A stretch of DNA of 61,485 nt, taken from positions 1-61,485 of the forward strand of contig NZ_FOGF01000009.1 in the NCBI RefSeq assembly GCF_900111135.1, read 5' to 3'. The translations under genes were made by a program, and so were the position numbers. Shown here one piece after another: positions 36,172 through 45,230 of this stretch (position 1 is its first letter; the number at the start of each line of letters is the position of its first letter). Under the pieces are notes generated by a model. It saw only the letters and a program-made list of their open reading frames with translations, did no database searches and was not told the DNA's origin. Origin of the DNA: Granulicatella balaenopterae. GTDB lineage: Bacteria; Bacillota; Bacilli; Lactobacillales; Aerococcaceae.

Positions 36172-36188
36172 TGTTAGATTATCTAACA
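36172..36188 (+). promoter_or_regulatory. GlnR box of glnRA
   Basis: TGTTAGATTATCTAACA fits TGTNA-N7-TNACA exactly. It is 19 bp upstream of the -35 of the glnR promoter. GlnR made here is expected to bind with feedback-inhibited GlnA to repress under nitrogen excess. Confidence 0.9.
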
Positions 36189-36206
36189 TAAAAAGTTAGC
36201 CAAAGA

Positions 36207-36235
36207 TTGACACCACTCCTAAAACTGTCTAAAAT
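36207..36235 (+). promoter_or_regulatory. Promoter of glnRA
   Basis: TTGACA (36207-36212), 17-bp spacer, TAAAAT (36230-36235), a near-consensus promoter. Confidence 0.85.
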
Positions 36236-36265
36236 AACAACAAAAGAACTAGAGAGGTGAGAGAG

Positions 36266-36655
36266 GTGAGTGAGAAAGAGTTACGTCGCAGTAGAGCAAT
36301 TTTGCCAATTGGTGTTGTAATGGAATTGACGGATTTGACTGCTCGCCAGATTCGCTATTATGAAGAAAAAGATTTGGTGATGCCATTGCGCTCGACGACC
36401 AATCGCCGTTTATTTTCCTTAAATGATATTGATCGTTTATTAGAGATTAAAGATTTTTTGGAAGATGGTTTATCGATTGAGGCGATTAAAAGGCATTATC
36501 ATCAGGAAAAAATTTCCAAACAATCATTTATGACTAGTTCTAAACAGGTAAGTGATGGCTCCTCTAAAGCTTTAACCGATGAGGATGTCCGTCGTATTTT
36601 TTATAATGAGATTATGCAGATTAGTCGCTTATCAGGCAATGAAAGACCATTTTAA
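36266..36655 (+). CDS. glnR: Nitrogen regulator GlnR (MerR family)
   Basis: 129 residues. The N-terminal MerR HTH contains MELTDLTARQIRYYEEKDLV, and the winged segment LRSTTNRRLFSLNDIDRL. The C-terminus is the short tail that in GlnR senses glutamine synthetase. The frame opens at GTG 36257 inside the Shine-Dalgarno GAGGTG; the second GTG (36266) is 6 nt downstream and gives the family N-terminus (SEKELRRSRAILPIG). It is followed by glnA after 22 bp, a conserved pair. Confidence 0.95.
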   Translation: MSEKELRRSRAILPIGVVMELTDLTARQIRYYEEKDLVMPLRSTTNRRLFSLNDIDRLLEIKDFLEDGLSIEAIKRHYHQEKISKQSFMTSSKQVSDGSSKALTDEDVRRIFYNEIMQISRLSGNERPF

Positions 36656-36677
36656 TGAAAGAAAGGAAGTAAGATAA

Positions 36678-38018
36678 ATGAATAAAGAAATCACTCGAGA
36701 AGATATAATGAACGATGCCAAGGAACGTGATGTCCGTTACTTAAGATTAATGTTTACGGATATTGCCGGACGAATTAAGAATGTGGAAGTACCGATTAGT
36801 CAATTAAAAAAAGTGTTAGATAATAAAATGATGTTTGATGGTTCGTCAATTGAAGGTTTTGTGCGTATTGAAGAGAGTGATATGTATTTATATCCCGATT
36901 TATCAACTTGGTTAGTCTTCCCATGGAGTAGTGAAAATGGTTCGATTGCCCGCTTAATTTGTGATGTGTATACAACGAAGGGGGAACCTTTTGCAGGAGA
37001 TCCTCGTTCGAACTTAAAACGTATTTTAGCAGAAATGAAAGACTTAGGTTTCTCGCATTTTAATTTAGGACCAGAACCTGAATTTTTCTTATTCAAATTA
37101 GATGAGAATGGTGAACCAACAATGGACTTAAATGATAATGGTGGATATTTTGATTTGGCACCAACGGATTTAGGTGAAAATTGTCGTCGTGATATTGTCT
37201 TAGAATTAGAAAAAGCTGGTTTTGAGATTGAAGCTAGTCACCATGAAGTAGCACCTGGCCAACATGAGATCGATTGGAAATATGCAAATGCGGTGGAAGC
37301 TTGTGATAATATTCAAACATTCAAATTAATTGTGAAAACAATTGCCCGTAAACATGGCTTACATGCAACCTTTATGCCAAAACCAGTCATTGGAATTGCC
37401 GGTTCCGGAATGCACTTTAATTTATCATTATTTAATGAAGAAGGTAAGAATGCTTTTTATGATCCTGCTGGTGAATTGGAATTGAGTGATTCGTGTCGTC
37501 ATTTTATTGCTGGTTTAATGGAACATGCGAAAGCTTTAACGGCCGTATGCAATCCAACTGTTAATTCATATAAACGTTTAGTACCGGGTTATGAAGCGCC
37601 AGTCTATATTGCTTGGTCAGGTCAAAATCGTTCGCCATTAATTCGTATTCCGTCATCACGTGGTATATCAACTCGTGTGGAATTGCGTAGTGTTGATCCA
37701 ACGGCGAATCCATATCTAGCAATGGCAGCTATTCTACAAGCTGGTCTAGAAGGAATTAAGAACGAAACTCCGGTGCCAACTGCAGTGGATCGTAATATTT
37801 ATGCGATGACGAATAAGGAGCGTATGGATGCAGGAATTAGTGATTTGCCAAGTAGCTTATCTCGCGCCGTATCAGCTTTAGAACAAGATGAAGTCGTCAA
37901 ATCAGCTTTAGGGGAACATATTTATGCCAACTTTATTGAGGCCAAACGTTTTGAATGGGCGGCTTATCGTAGTCAAGTAACTACATGGGAATTAGACCAA
38001 TACTTAAAATTATATTAA
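36678..38018 (+). CDS. glnA: Glutamine synthetase type I-alpha
   Basis: 446-residue enzyme that makes glutamine from glutamate, ammonia and [30 protein letters not shown] and [17 protein letters not shown] are diagnostic. The length fits the Firmicute GS I-alpha, which is feedback-inhibited and not adenylylated. RBS GAAAGGAAG. Second gene of the glnRA operon. Confidence 0.97.
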   Translation: MNKEITREDIMNDAKERDVRYLRLMFTDIAGRIKNVEVPISQLKKVLDNKMMFDGSSIEGFVRIEESDMYLYPDLSTWLVFPWSSENGSIARLICDVYTTKGEPFAGDPRSNLKRILAEMKDLGFSHFNLGPEPEFFLFKLDENGEPTMDLNDNGGYFDLAPTDLGENCRRDIVLELEKAGFEIEASHHEVAPGQHEIDWKYANAVEACDNIQTFKLIVKTIARKHGLHATFMPKPVIGIAGSGMHFNLSLFNEEGKNAFYDPAGELELSDSCRHFIAGLMEHAKALTAVCNPTVNSYKRLVPGYEAPVYIAWSGQNRSPLIRIPSSRGISTRVELRSVDPTANPYLAMAAILQAGLEGIKNETPVPTAVDRNIYAMTNKERMDAGISDLPSSLSRAVSALEQDEVVKSALGEHIYANFIEAKRFEWAAYRSQVTTWELDQYLKLY

Positions 38019-38033
38019 ATAGATTTATTTAGA

Positions 38034-38070
38034 AAATGGTGTGCTGATGTTGATTGGTGCATCATTTTTT
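38034..38070 (+). terminator. Probable terminator of glnRA
   Basis: AAATG (38034-38038) pairs with CATTT (38063-38067), with an inner short stem and T-run. A second, similar T-rich stretch (TGCATCACTTTTTT, near 38140) lies further on. The rest of the gap to 38231 holds the promoter of the next gene (extended -10 TGGTATACT near 38192). Confidence 0.5.
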
Positions 38071-38231
38071 TTGGATTTTTTTGTGTTGTTTAGATGTAGG
38101 TGAATCATTTTTTATAGGCACATGGTTGATTAATGCATCACTTTTTTACTGTATTGATGAACTGTCTTTTTCTATTTGAATAGAAATTTGGTATACTAGT
38201 TAAGAAACGATTAGCGTAGAGGAGGGATTAG

Positions 38232-38966
38232 ATGTCAGAGAATTATTTTGTTATCGGTGATATTCACGGTGAATTGAGCTTAATGAAGGAAATGCTGTCA
38301 TTTTGGCACAAGGATAGTGAACAATTAGTCTTGATTGGTGACTTAGCGGATCGTGGACATGATAATAAAGGTACTTTTTTATTAGCGAAGAAGTTAGTGG
38401 AAGAAGAGGGTGCTATCTGGGTAAAAGGTAATCATGAAGATATTATCTTAAAATGGTTAGCCGACCCAGTTGAAAAGTTCGATTGGTATTGTCGTAATGG
38501 TGGGGTTAAGACAATTAATCAGTTATTAGAGCGTCCTAGTGATGTGGAGATTATTGATCCAGAAGCTGATGCTTTAGAGATTAAAGAGAAATATCCGGGA
38601 TTATTATCACTTTTAGCTGATTTACCTCTATATTATGAGACAGAAAAGTATATCTTTGTGCATGCGGGGGTTGATTTAACCATTGATGATTGGCATAATA
38701 CTTTAGAGAAAGAATTTTATTGGATTCGTGATGACTTTCATAAAGCTCCTAATACGACTGGTAAAGTAATTGTCTTTGGTCATACGCCTACACCTTATTT
38801 ATCAGGATTCCCGCATACGAAGGAAGTCTGGTATGAAGATGGTAAAGTGGGTCTTGATGGTGGGGCAGTCTATGGTGGCGTCTTATTCGGTGTGCGTTTT
38901 ACTGATGAGGGGTTAAAAGAAGTTGTAATGCTAGAATCTAAAAAAGAAGCTTGTTGGGAGGAGTAA
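38232..38966 (+). CDS. Ser/Thr-type metallophosphoesterase (diadenosine tetraphosphatase-like)
   Basis: 244 residues with the calcineurin-type motifs GDIHGE (near residue 8), GDLADRGHDN and GNHED, and C-terminal GHTP and GLDGGAVYGG. Such proteins hydrolyse phosphoproteins or Ap4A; the substrate is not clear. RBS GGAGGG. It overlaps the reading frame of the CPBP gene region closely (8 bp apart), so both may be one unit. Confidence 0.9.
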   Translation: MSENYFVIGDIHGELSLMKEMLSFWHKDSEQLVLIGDLADRGHDNKGTFLLAKKLVEEEGAIWVKGNHEDIILKWLADPVEKFDWYCRNGGVKTINQLLERPSDVEIIDPEADALEIKEKYPGLLSLLADLPLYYETEKYIFVHAGVDLTIDDWHNTLEKEFYWIRDDFHKAPNTTGKVIVFGHTPTPYLSGFPHTKEVWYEDGKVGLDGGAVYGGVLFGVRFTDEGLKEVVMLESKKEACWEE

Positions 38967-38974
38967 GATTTAAG

Positions 38975-39640
38975 ATGAAAAATTTTAGTGAAAAACACCG
39001 TGGTTTAACAGCTTGGTTTGTGTATTTATTGAATATGTTATTGGTTAGTCAATTGATTGCTTTGCCGATTTTGTCGATGGGGGCTAGTATTGAGACGGCG
39101 AATGCATATGGGATGGCCCTGTCAAGTGTGTTAACCTTGGTATATGTAATTCATAAGTTTAAAGATACATATCAATCAGCACTGCAAAAGATAAAGTTCC
39201 CGGATGTGGTGTTAGCTTGTAGTAGTGGTTTAGCGATTCGTATTGTATTAACATTATTATTATTTAGTGTGATGACTATTCCAGAACCAGAAAATCAAGA
39301 AGTTATCCAAATGATGTTTGAAAATTCAACGCCTTTAGTGATGTTTTTTACGGTATGTATTTTTGCGCCGATTGTAGAAGAGACTTTATTCCGTCAAGTC
39401 TTGATTGGGGATTTAGAAGGTAGGGTTCCAGTGTGGATTATGACGATTGTATCATCAGTATTTTTTATTATGATGCATTCAGGTACGGACTTAAAAGCAG
39501 GACTATTATATGCAACGGTGACAATTCCTTTAGTAGGAGTATATCGTTATTATCATAATAATGTAGCTATGTCTATTTCAATGCATTTTGTGATGAATAG
39601 TTTAGCCTTTATTAGTATGGTAGCTCAATCAAGTATGTAA
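38975..39640 (+). CDS. CPBP family intramembrane metalloprotease (CAAX/Abi)
   Basis: 221 residues with about six membrane helices. Motif 1 is VEETLFRQVL (EExxxR), motif 2 has the H of MMHSGTDL, and motif 3 the HFVMN of ISMHFVMNSL. CPBP proteins in Lactobacillales can give self-immunity to bacteriocins, but no bacteriocin gene is near. The frame opens at TTG 38951, inside the phosphatase gene; ATG 38975 follows GGGAGGAG by about 10 nt. Confidence 0.85.
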   Translation: MKNFSEKHRGLTAWFVYLLNMLLVSQLIALPILSMGASIETANAYGMALSSVLTLVYVIHKFKDTYQSALQKIKFPDVVLACSSGLAIRIVLTLLLFSVMTIPEPENQEVIQMMFENSTPLVMFFTVCIFAPIVEETLFRQVLIGDLEGRVPVWIMTIVSSVFFIMMHSGTDLKAGLLYATVTIPLVGVYRYYHNNVAMSISMHFVMNSLAFISMVAQSSM

Positions 39641-39655
39641 TAATAAATCAAAATA

Positions 39656-39698
39656 AAAATCAGTATCCTCTTCGTGATGAATGGGGTACTGATTTTTT
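39656..39698. terminator. Bidirectional terminator between the CPBP gene and yebC
   Basis: ATCAGTA (39659-39665) pairs with TACTGAT (39687-39693), with A-runs and T-runs outside. Confidence 0.85.
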
Positions 39699-39702
39699 TG
39701 TA

Positions 39703-40428
39703 TTATTCTACGTCATCTAAGTTTACATTGTGGTATACTTTTTGAACGTCTTCATTGTCTTCTAAAGTTTCTAACATACGTTCAAATAAACGTAAGTCAT
39801 CGCCTGCTAATGTTACTTCTGATTGAGGGACCATTTCGATTTCTGCTACTGAGAATTCTGTAATGCCCATATTTTCTAATGCTGCACGAACTTCTTGGAA
39901 ATCATTTGGTTCAGCATAAACGATTGCTTGGTCATCTTCTTGAACAACATCGCGAACGTCAATATCTGCTTCCATTAATTCTTCTAATAATTCATCAGCA
40001 TCTTTATTAGCAATACCAAAAATAGCAGTATTATCAAATAAGTAAGTTACTGATCCTGATACACCCATGTTTCCGCCGTTTTTGCTATAAGCAGCACGAA
40101 CATCACCAGCTGTACGGTTTACATTATTTGTTAAAGCGTCAACGATAATCATTGAGCCATTTGGACCAAATCCTTCATAACGTAATTCTTGGAAGTCTCC
40201 GCCTCCAGCACCTTTAGCTTTTTCAATTGCACGGTCAATAATGTGTTTTGGTACATTATATGTTTTCGCACGATCGATAACAAATTTTAATTTTTGGTTT
40301 GAATGAGGGTCTGGTTCACCTTGTTTTGCAGCAACATAAATTTCAATACCAAATTTAGCATAGATTTTACTGTTGTTTGCATCAAGTTTTGTTTTCTTAG
40401 CAACAATATTTGCCCATTTACGTCCCAT
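39703..40428 (-). CDS. yebC: YebC/PmpR family protein (YeeN type)
   Basis: 241 residues, with the family N-terminus [20 protein letters not shown], then [23 protein letters not shown] and the acidic C-terminal VYHNVNLDD. YebC proteins help ribosomes through polyproline stretches and some act as transcription factors. The Shine-Dalgarno is weak (AAGTGAAATC), and a small gene stops 4 nt upstream, so translation is probably coupled. Confidence 0.93.
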   Translation of the reverse strand: MGRKWANIVAKKTKLDANNSKIYAKFGIEIYVAAKQGEPDPHSNQKLKFVIDRAKTYNVPKHIIDRAIEKAKGAGGGDFQELRYEGFGPNGSMIIVDALTNNVNRTAGDVRAAYSKNGGNMGVSGSVTYLFDNTAIFGIANKDADELLEELMEADIDVRDVVQEDDQAIVYAEPNDFQEVRAALENMGITEFSVAEIEMVPQSEVTLAGDDLRLFERMLETLEDNEDVQKVYHNVNLDDVE

Positions 40429-40432
40429 GATT

Positions 40433-40657
40433 TCACTTCACTTTCTTTTGTATTAGTTGTTTAGTCTTTACTTTTTCTCTGACTGTTCCCACGGGCAAGC
40501 CCATGGAGTTTTGATTATCAAGTGTAACTTGTAATCGTACATCATTTTCAGACTTTGGAGTTACAAGTATAAAACTCTTTAAATCAGAACTTGCATTACC
40601 AAGCGGTTCGATGACCACATTAGCGGTAACTTTCTGCTTTTCAGCAAGGAAGTACAA
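40433..40657 (-). CDS. Unrecognised 74-residue protein upstream of yebC
   Basis: The TTG start at 40657 has GGGAGG 4 nt upstream, and a promoter (TTAACA-N17-TATAAT, 40754-40782) lies about 100 bp before it. The sequence is polar, beta-like in the middle ([16 protein letters not shown], then [11 protein letters not shown]) and basic at the C-terminus ([15 protein letters not shown]). It has no signal peptide or membrane helix and I do not recognise it. The stop is 4 nt before yebC. It could alternatively be a translated leader. Codon use is not strongly like a housekeeping gene. Confidence 0.5.
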   Translation of the reverse strand: MYFLAEKQKVTANVVIEPLGNASSDLKSFILVTPKSENDVRLQVTLDNQNSMGLPVGTVREKVKTKQLIQKKVK

Positions 40658-40753
40658 TCAACCTCCCTTATTATTATATACATAGATTATATATTTATTC
40701 CATGCCATTATCAAGCCGAAGAAAAGAGGCTTTCATTTTTCCATAACAGTTCT

Positions 40754-40782
40754 ATTATACAGAGATAACAGAGATTTGTTAA
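40754..40782 (-). promoter_or_regulatory. Promoter of the small gene-yebC unit
   Basis: Minus strand TTAACA (40777-40782), 17-bp spacer, TATAAT (40754-40759). About 95 nt of untranslated leader follow, with a small AAGCCT/GGCTT hairpin. Confidence 0.7.
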
Positions 40783-40812
40783 GTATTTTTATTGGAATAA
40801 TTGTAGGATTAG

Positions 40813-40835
40813 AAAAAGACGAGCCGAAACTCGCC
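40813..40835 (-). terminator. Terminator of the CobW gene
   Basis: GGCGAG pairs with CTCGTC around TTTCGG and is followed by five T on the minus strand. Confidence 0.75.
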
Positions 40836-40856
40836 TAAATTGCTAAAGAGCTAGGA

Positions 40857-41975
40857 TTATTTTTCTGTACATTCAATAAAACTTTTACGTAATTCTTCTT
40901 CTGGTAAGTTTTTACCGATGAATACTAGAGTTGATTTGTGTTCTTCATCTTCTGACCAGTTACGTCCACGTGAAATATCAAAACTCATTTGGACACCTTG
41001 GAAGATAATTTGGTAATCTAAGCCTTCTACGTATAATAAGCCTTTATAACGGTATAATTCTTGACCATACATATAAACTAATTCATTTAACCATTCATTA
41101 ATATTGGCTAAGACTAATGGTTTATCAGCTTCAATGACGAATGAGTTGATGCCGCTGTGGTGTTTTTTGTGGTGATGGTGGTGGCATTCGTGATCATGAT
41201 GGTGATCGTGGTCGCAGTCGCATTCATCGTGATCGTGACAGTGACATTCTTCGCCATCTTCATGGTGATGGCAACAAGCGTGTTCATCGTGGTCATGGTG
41301 ATGTTCTTCTTCCTCTTCTTTGGCAACTTGTTCCATGGCACGGATTTTTTTCTCTGAGGCATAGAATAATTGTAAGTCGAACATATCAGCCAAAGTAACT
41401 GGTTTTTCATCTAAGTCTTGAATTTCAGCGAAGGCGTTAATAGAGCGGACTTCTTCAATAACTTTACGGTAGATATTATCTGTTACTAAGCTATGTTTTG
41501 ACATAAAGATTTTATCAGCAAAACCAACTTGTTTAGCAGGCTCATCTTGATGTGCTGTTTGGAATAAGAAGTTTTTAGAATCAACTACTGTTAGAACAGC
41601 ATCAATAATAAAGTGTTCGTTTAAGAATGGTACATTGATAAAGGTTTGAGCGATTGGAGATGGATCTGCAATCCCTGTTGTTTCAAATAAAATACGGTCA
41701 ACCTTCACACCATTTTTTTCTTTAACAGTAAGAATAGAGCGTAACATATCGGCAATGTCCGTACGCAATGTACAACATAAACAACCATTATCCATTTGGT
41801 AGATTTCTTCTTCAACATCTAATACAAATTGGTGATCCACACCGACTTCACCGAATTCATTAATAATTACGGCAATATGTTGGTCGTGTTTTTCTTTTAA
41901 TACTTTATTAATTAAGGTAGTTTTACCGGCACCTAAAAAGCCGCTGACAATTGTTACTGGAATTTTTTCAGCCAT
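40857..41975 (-). CDS. CobW/COG0523 GTPase, metal chaperone with His-rich insert
   Basis: 372 residues. Walker A is GFLGAGKTTLI (near residue 12), the CxCC metal motif is NGCLCCTLR (near 64), and the C-terminal domain carries YRYKGLLYVEG. A region of ~55 residues (~220-275) is almost entirely His, Asp, Glu and Cys and must bind metal. COG0523 proteins deliver zinc or other metals under starvation. AGGAGTG lies before the ATG. The promoter is TTGACT-N17-TAAAAT (42031-42059). No classical Zur box is seen. Confidence 0.93.
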   Translation of the reverse strand: MAEKIPVTIVSGFLGAGKTTLINKVLKEKHDQHIAVIINEFGEVGVDHQFVLDVEEEIYQMDNGCLCCTLRTDIADMLRSILTVKEKNGVKVDRILFETTGIADPSPIAQTFINVPFLNEHFIIDAVLTVVDSKNFLFQTAHQDEPAKQVGFADKIFMSKHSLVTDNIYRKVIEEVRSINAFAEIQDLDEKPVTLADMFDLQLFYASEKKIRAMEQVAKEEEEEHHHDHDEHACCHHHEDGEECHCHDHDECDCDHDHHHDHECHHHHHKKHHSGINSFVIEADKPLVLANINEWLNELVYMYGQELYRYKGLLYVEGLDYQIIFQGVQMSFDISRGRNWSEDEEHKSTLVFIGKNLPEEELRKSFIECTEK

Positions 41976-42030
41976 CTTGATTCACTCCTAATATAGAATA
42001 AGGTAAGAGAATTTCTCTTCTTTCTACACT

Positions 42031-42059
42031 ATTTTAGGTTGCTAGAGTGGAAAAGTCAA
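42031..42059 (-). promoter_or_regulatory. Promoter of the CobW gene
   Basis: Minus strand TTGACT (42054-42059), 17-bp spacer, TAAAAT (42031-42036). A 15-bp palindrome, AAGAGAATTTCTCTT (42005-42019), lies just after the transcription start and may be an operator. Confidence 0.7.
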
Positions 42060-42139
42060 CGAACAGGCACTAAAATGACTAGCTATCTAAGTAAAAAATA
42101 GGTACACTAGTAAGGTAGATTGAAAAGAGGAGTTTAAAT

Positions 42140-42997
42140 ATGTTAAAAAAAATAGATATTTCCCGTAATTTTTTACAAGAACATGTTCATTTATTAGCTT
42201 GCCCTTATTGCCAAAGTAGCTATAAAGAAGATGTGGTGCGTGGTTTAGTATGCCAAAATAATCATCAATTTGACCTATCAAAAAAAGGGACAATGCATTT
42301 AATGAAGCAACCAGCCAATACTGATTATGACCGTGATTTATTTCAACATCGCTTTCAATTGGCAGAGAGTGGATTTTTTCAACCCTTATTAGATAAAATT
42401 GCTGAGTATATAAGAGTAGATACCGATAAATTAACTGTTGATATTGGTTGTGGTGAAGGCTCGCATTTAGCTTATTTACAAGAGACATATCACTTACAAC
42501 ATACAATTGGTTTAGATATCGCTAAAGAAGGGATTATATTGGCTAGTAATCATTTTGGTACTACTAATTTTTGGTGTTTGGCTGATTTAACCACTTTGCC
42601 ATTCGCTAAAGAGTCATGCCAACAATTAATCAATATTTTAACGCCGTCGCATTATGAAGAATTTAATCGTGTATTAGCAAAGGGAGGTCGCTTAATCAAA
42701 GCTGTTCCAAATGCTAATTATTTAATTGAATTGCGTCAACAATTATATCGCTCAAATAAAGAACGCCAAACTTATTCCAACGAACAAACAGTGAGCCGTT
42801 TCCTAGAACAATATCCTGAAGCAACCGTTGATCAAATCTCATATAAAGTAGCCATTTCTCCAGAGCGCTACCATGATTTATTAATGATGACACCATTATA
42901 CTGGGGAGCTAGTGAAGAAGACCGCATCTATAGCGTAGAACATCCATTAACAGAAATAACAGTAGATTTTACCATTTTAGTTCATCAAAAAGACTAA
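42140..42997 (+). CDS. rlmA: 23S rRNA (guanine-N1)-methyltransferase RlmA
   Basis: 285 residues. The N-terminal zinc finger is CPYC...CQNNH (near residues 20-45), and the SAM motif is VDIGCGEGSHL (near 100). NILTPSHYEEFNRVLAKGG is motif IV-V. RlmA(II) methylates G748 (G745 in E. coli for RlmA(I)) of 23S rRNA; in some species the TlrB homologue gives tylosin resistance. Start ATG with GAGGAG upstream. Confidence 0.9.
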   Translation: MLKKIDISRNFLQEHVHLLACPYCQSSYKEDVVRGLVCQNNHQFDLSKKGTMHLMKQPANTDYDRDLFQHRFQLAESGFFQPLLDKIAEYIRVDTDKLTVDIGCGEGSHLAYLQETYHLQHTIGLDIAKEGIILASNHFGTTNFWCLADLTTLPFAKESCQQLINILTPSHYEEFNRVLAKGGRLIKAVPNANYLIELRQQLYRSNKERQTYSNEQTVSRFLEQYPEATVDQISYKVAISPERYHDLLMMTPLYWGASEEDRIYSVEHPLTEITVDFTILVHQKD

Positions 42998-43061
42998 TTA
43001 TAGTGGCAAAAGCCAAACAAATCATAATTTTAAAAAAAATTAAGAAAATTTAACAATTCAC

Positions 43062-43192
43062 TTGCATTTTTCTTAAGAAAATCATATTATATATTTAACA
43101 CTTTTTTTACGGGAACAAGTTTTTTCGTAGATAATTATTGACTAACGTTAACTTTCGCAGTGCTAGACACCGAAGGATAGCGTTCTTTTTTT
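43062..43192 (+). ncRNA. Candidate small RNA (or attenuated leader) with own promoter and terminator
   Basis: TTGCAT (43062-43067), 17-bp spacer, TATTAT (43085-43090) would start an RNA at about 43097. A 13-bp, one-mismatch hairpin (43144-43157 with 43171-43184) followed by T7 ends it near 43192, giving about 95 nt. No ORF with a ribosome site lies inside. It may be an independent sRNA or the terminated leader of the following envelope-stress operon. Confidence 0.55.
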
Positions 43193-43300
43193 ACTCTTTT
43201 TTACAAATATCAATCTTTAGCCCTATGAAAAAAGTTTGAATATAGTCCATAATAAAGATGTAGAGAGAAAAGAATGGTGTTAAGAAAGGGGAACTTAGCC

Positions 43301-44764
43301 ATGAAAGAAAAAGATAGAATTTTAGAACTCGTTAAAAAAGGAGTGATTAGTTCTAGTGAGGCGATTGAATTATTAGAACAAATCGGTCAAAAGAAAGCAG
43401 ATAATGAAACTATAGAAGAATATATTGAAGAAATTCCTGAAAAAAATGCTGATTACTATGAAAAAGTGGACAAAAAGCGCTTGAATACAATTTTAGGAGA
43501 TATTGCTAGTGCTGTGGGTTCGATTACAGGTGACGCTAATAAAGAGGACCAACGTATTATCAATTTAGAAAAATCAATCGCTGAAAAGAAAGAGCGTCTA
43601 ACTGAATTAGAAACATTGGCATCTATTGGCCAGTTAACAGTTGATGATGAGATGGAATTACAACGCATTACCGAAATTTTAGATAGTTTGATAGAACAAT
43701 TAGAATCTTTAGAAATTGAAAAACAACGAGCTACTGAAGAAAAAATTCGTAAAACAAAAGCCGAATTAAATCATAAATATAAACAAGTTAAGGAAAAAGT
43801 ACAGGAAACCAATTGGGAAGAAAAAGTGAATCAATCAGCTAATCTATTTACTAGCGCAATGGGGAATATTACTAATAAAGTCGCAAAAGTTGTAAAAGAT
43901 GCTGGAGAATCAGTTGAGTGGCAAGAAAAAACTGTATCAATCCCTAAAATTGCCACAACAGAATTCGAACAAACGATTACCTCAGAACCAACAACTGCAA
44001 CGATTATTGATATAAAAGTCGCAAATGGTGATATCATCTTAGAAACATGGGATAAAGATTATGTAAAAATTGATGCTAACTACAAACTTTATGGTGTTCG
44101 TGCCAATAATAAGACACCACTGGAACTATTAGCAGAACGTAGCACCATTGAAATAACTGATGAAAAAATTATGTATCACATTCCTAATAAACGTGTTAAT
44201 TGTGAAGTAACCTTACACGTCCCAAATATTAATTATGACTATACAAAAATAGAAACCTTAAATGCGAATCTGACTCTTCAACAAGTAAAGGGAAAAGATT
44301 ATTATATTAAAGTTAAAAATGGGGATGTCAATTTATATGGGGTTAGTGGCACTATGGCAGAATTAGATATGATGAATGGTGATATTGAAATAGCTGCTGG
44401 TAAATACCGTGATATTTGTATTAAAAATATTAATGGTGATTTAGAAATAGAAACAGAAGCCGTAAGTTATGATGTTACAACCGTCAATGGAGATATTGAT
44501 TTAGAAGTAGCATCTAAGGATTCAAAAAAAGTAATGGCTAATACAACGAATGGTGATATTCATATGGAACTAACAGAAGGATTAAGTATGGAAGCGATGA
44601 TGAAGACCTCATTTGGTGAAGTAATCTATAATCAAGAAGCGTTTGAAACAGAATTACTACAAAAAGAAGTTGTTGCCAAAATTGTTAAAATTAAAAAAAT
44701 AAATGAAGCATTACCTATTAATATGACCTTAGTAACTATTGCGGGTGATATTGTCATAAATTAA
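43301..44764 (+). CDS. liaX: LiaX-like surface/envelope-stress protein (DUF4097)
   Basis: 487 residues. The N-terminal half is helical (ILELVKKGVISSSEAIELLE, then coiled coil with EKKERLTELETL), and the C-terminal half is a DUF4097 beta-helix with six NGD(I/V/L) turns (VANGDII, VKNGDVN, MMNGDIE, NINGDLE, TVNGDID, TTNGDIH). This matches LiaX of Enterococcus and YvlB of Bacillus, which belong to a LiaFSR/sigma-W envelope-stress response. LiaX affects daptomycin susceptibility. ATG 43301 follows AAAGGGG. It begins a unit with PspC and YvlD-type genes. liaFSR is not in the window. Confidence 0.85.
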   Translation: MKEKDRILELVKKGVISSSEAIELLEQIGQKKADNETIEEYIEEIPEKNADYYEKVDKKRLNTILGDIASAVGSITGDANKEDQRIINLEKSIAEKKERLTELETLASIGQLTVDDEMELQRITEILDSLIEQLESLEIEKQRATEEKIRKTKAELNHKYKQVKEKVQETNWEEKVNQSANLFTSAMGNITNKVAKVVKDAGESVEWQEKTVSIPKIATTEFEQTITSEPTTATIIDIKVANGDIILETWDKDYVKIDANYKLYGVRANNKTPLELLAERSTIEITDEKIMYHIPNKRVNCEVTLHVPNINYDYTKIETLNANLTLQQVKGKDYYIKVKNGDVNLYGVSGTMAELDMMNGDIEIAAGKYRDICIKNINGDLEIETEAVSYDVTTVNGDIDLEVASKDSKKVMANTTNGDIHMELTEGLSMEAMMKTSFGEVIYNQEAFETELLQKEVVAKIVKIKKINEALPINMTLVTIAGDIVIN

Positions 44765-44782
44765 TCAAAAAGGATGAGTGAT

Positions 44783-45109
44783 ATGAATAAGAAAAAATTA
44801 ACAAAATCAAGAACCGATAAAGTATTCCTAGGAGTTATCGGAGGGATTGCTGAATATTTAGGCATTAGTTCAACACTATTAAGAATTATCTTTTTATTAG
44901 TCTTTTGGTCTGGTGGTCCAGTTATTGTCTATTTCTTACTAGCTTTAATCATTCCAGATGCACCAAAGCCATCGCCACGCATTAATCCATTTGATGCATA
45001 TGATAGTATTTTTAGTCAACGCCAACGCAACTATACCAATCAAACCAATCAATATCGTCCAAGAAAAGAAGCACGAAAAGTAGAGGATGATGAATGGAGT
45101 GACTTTTAA
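44783..45109 (+). CDS. liaY: PspC domain protein (LiaY-like)
   Basis: 108 residues with a PspC domain: VFLGVIGGIAEYLGISSTLL, then two hydrophobic segments (IIFLLVFWSGGPVIVYFLLAL). The basic tail is hydrophilic. The Shine-Dalgarno AAAGG is 9 nt before ATG 44783, whereas ATG 44774 is only 1 nt away. It follows liaX by 18 bp. PspC proteins guard membrane integrity. Confidence 0.88.
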   Translation: MNKKKLTKSRTDKVFLGVIGGIAEYLGISSTLLRIIFLLVFWSGGPVIVYFLLALIIPDAPKPSPRINPFDAYDSIFSQRQRNYTNQTNQYRPRKEARKVEDDEWSDF

Positions 45110-45128
45110 TAATTCGTAAAAATACCGG

Positions 45129-45179
45129 AAAACTTCTAAGGAAAACTACTGGGCTGTGGTTGGAAATAGAAGTTTTTTG
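45129..45179 (+). terminator. Terminator between liaY and liaZ-like genes
   Basis: AAAACTTCTA (45129-45138) pairs with TAGAAGTTTT (45168-45177), followed by T. It may only be partial, because the gene that follows belongs to the same group. Confidence 0.65.
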
Positions 45180-45230
45180 GTTTATAATTAAAGTATTATT
45201 AAAATATTATTAGTAATAGGAGGGAATGAG

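Noticed and set aside
41157-41357. Hydrophobic plus-strand reading frame opposite the CobW gene
   Set aside because: It is the antisense of the His/Asp-rich segment (His codons read as Val/Met), with no ribosome site.
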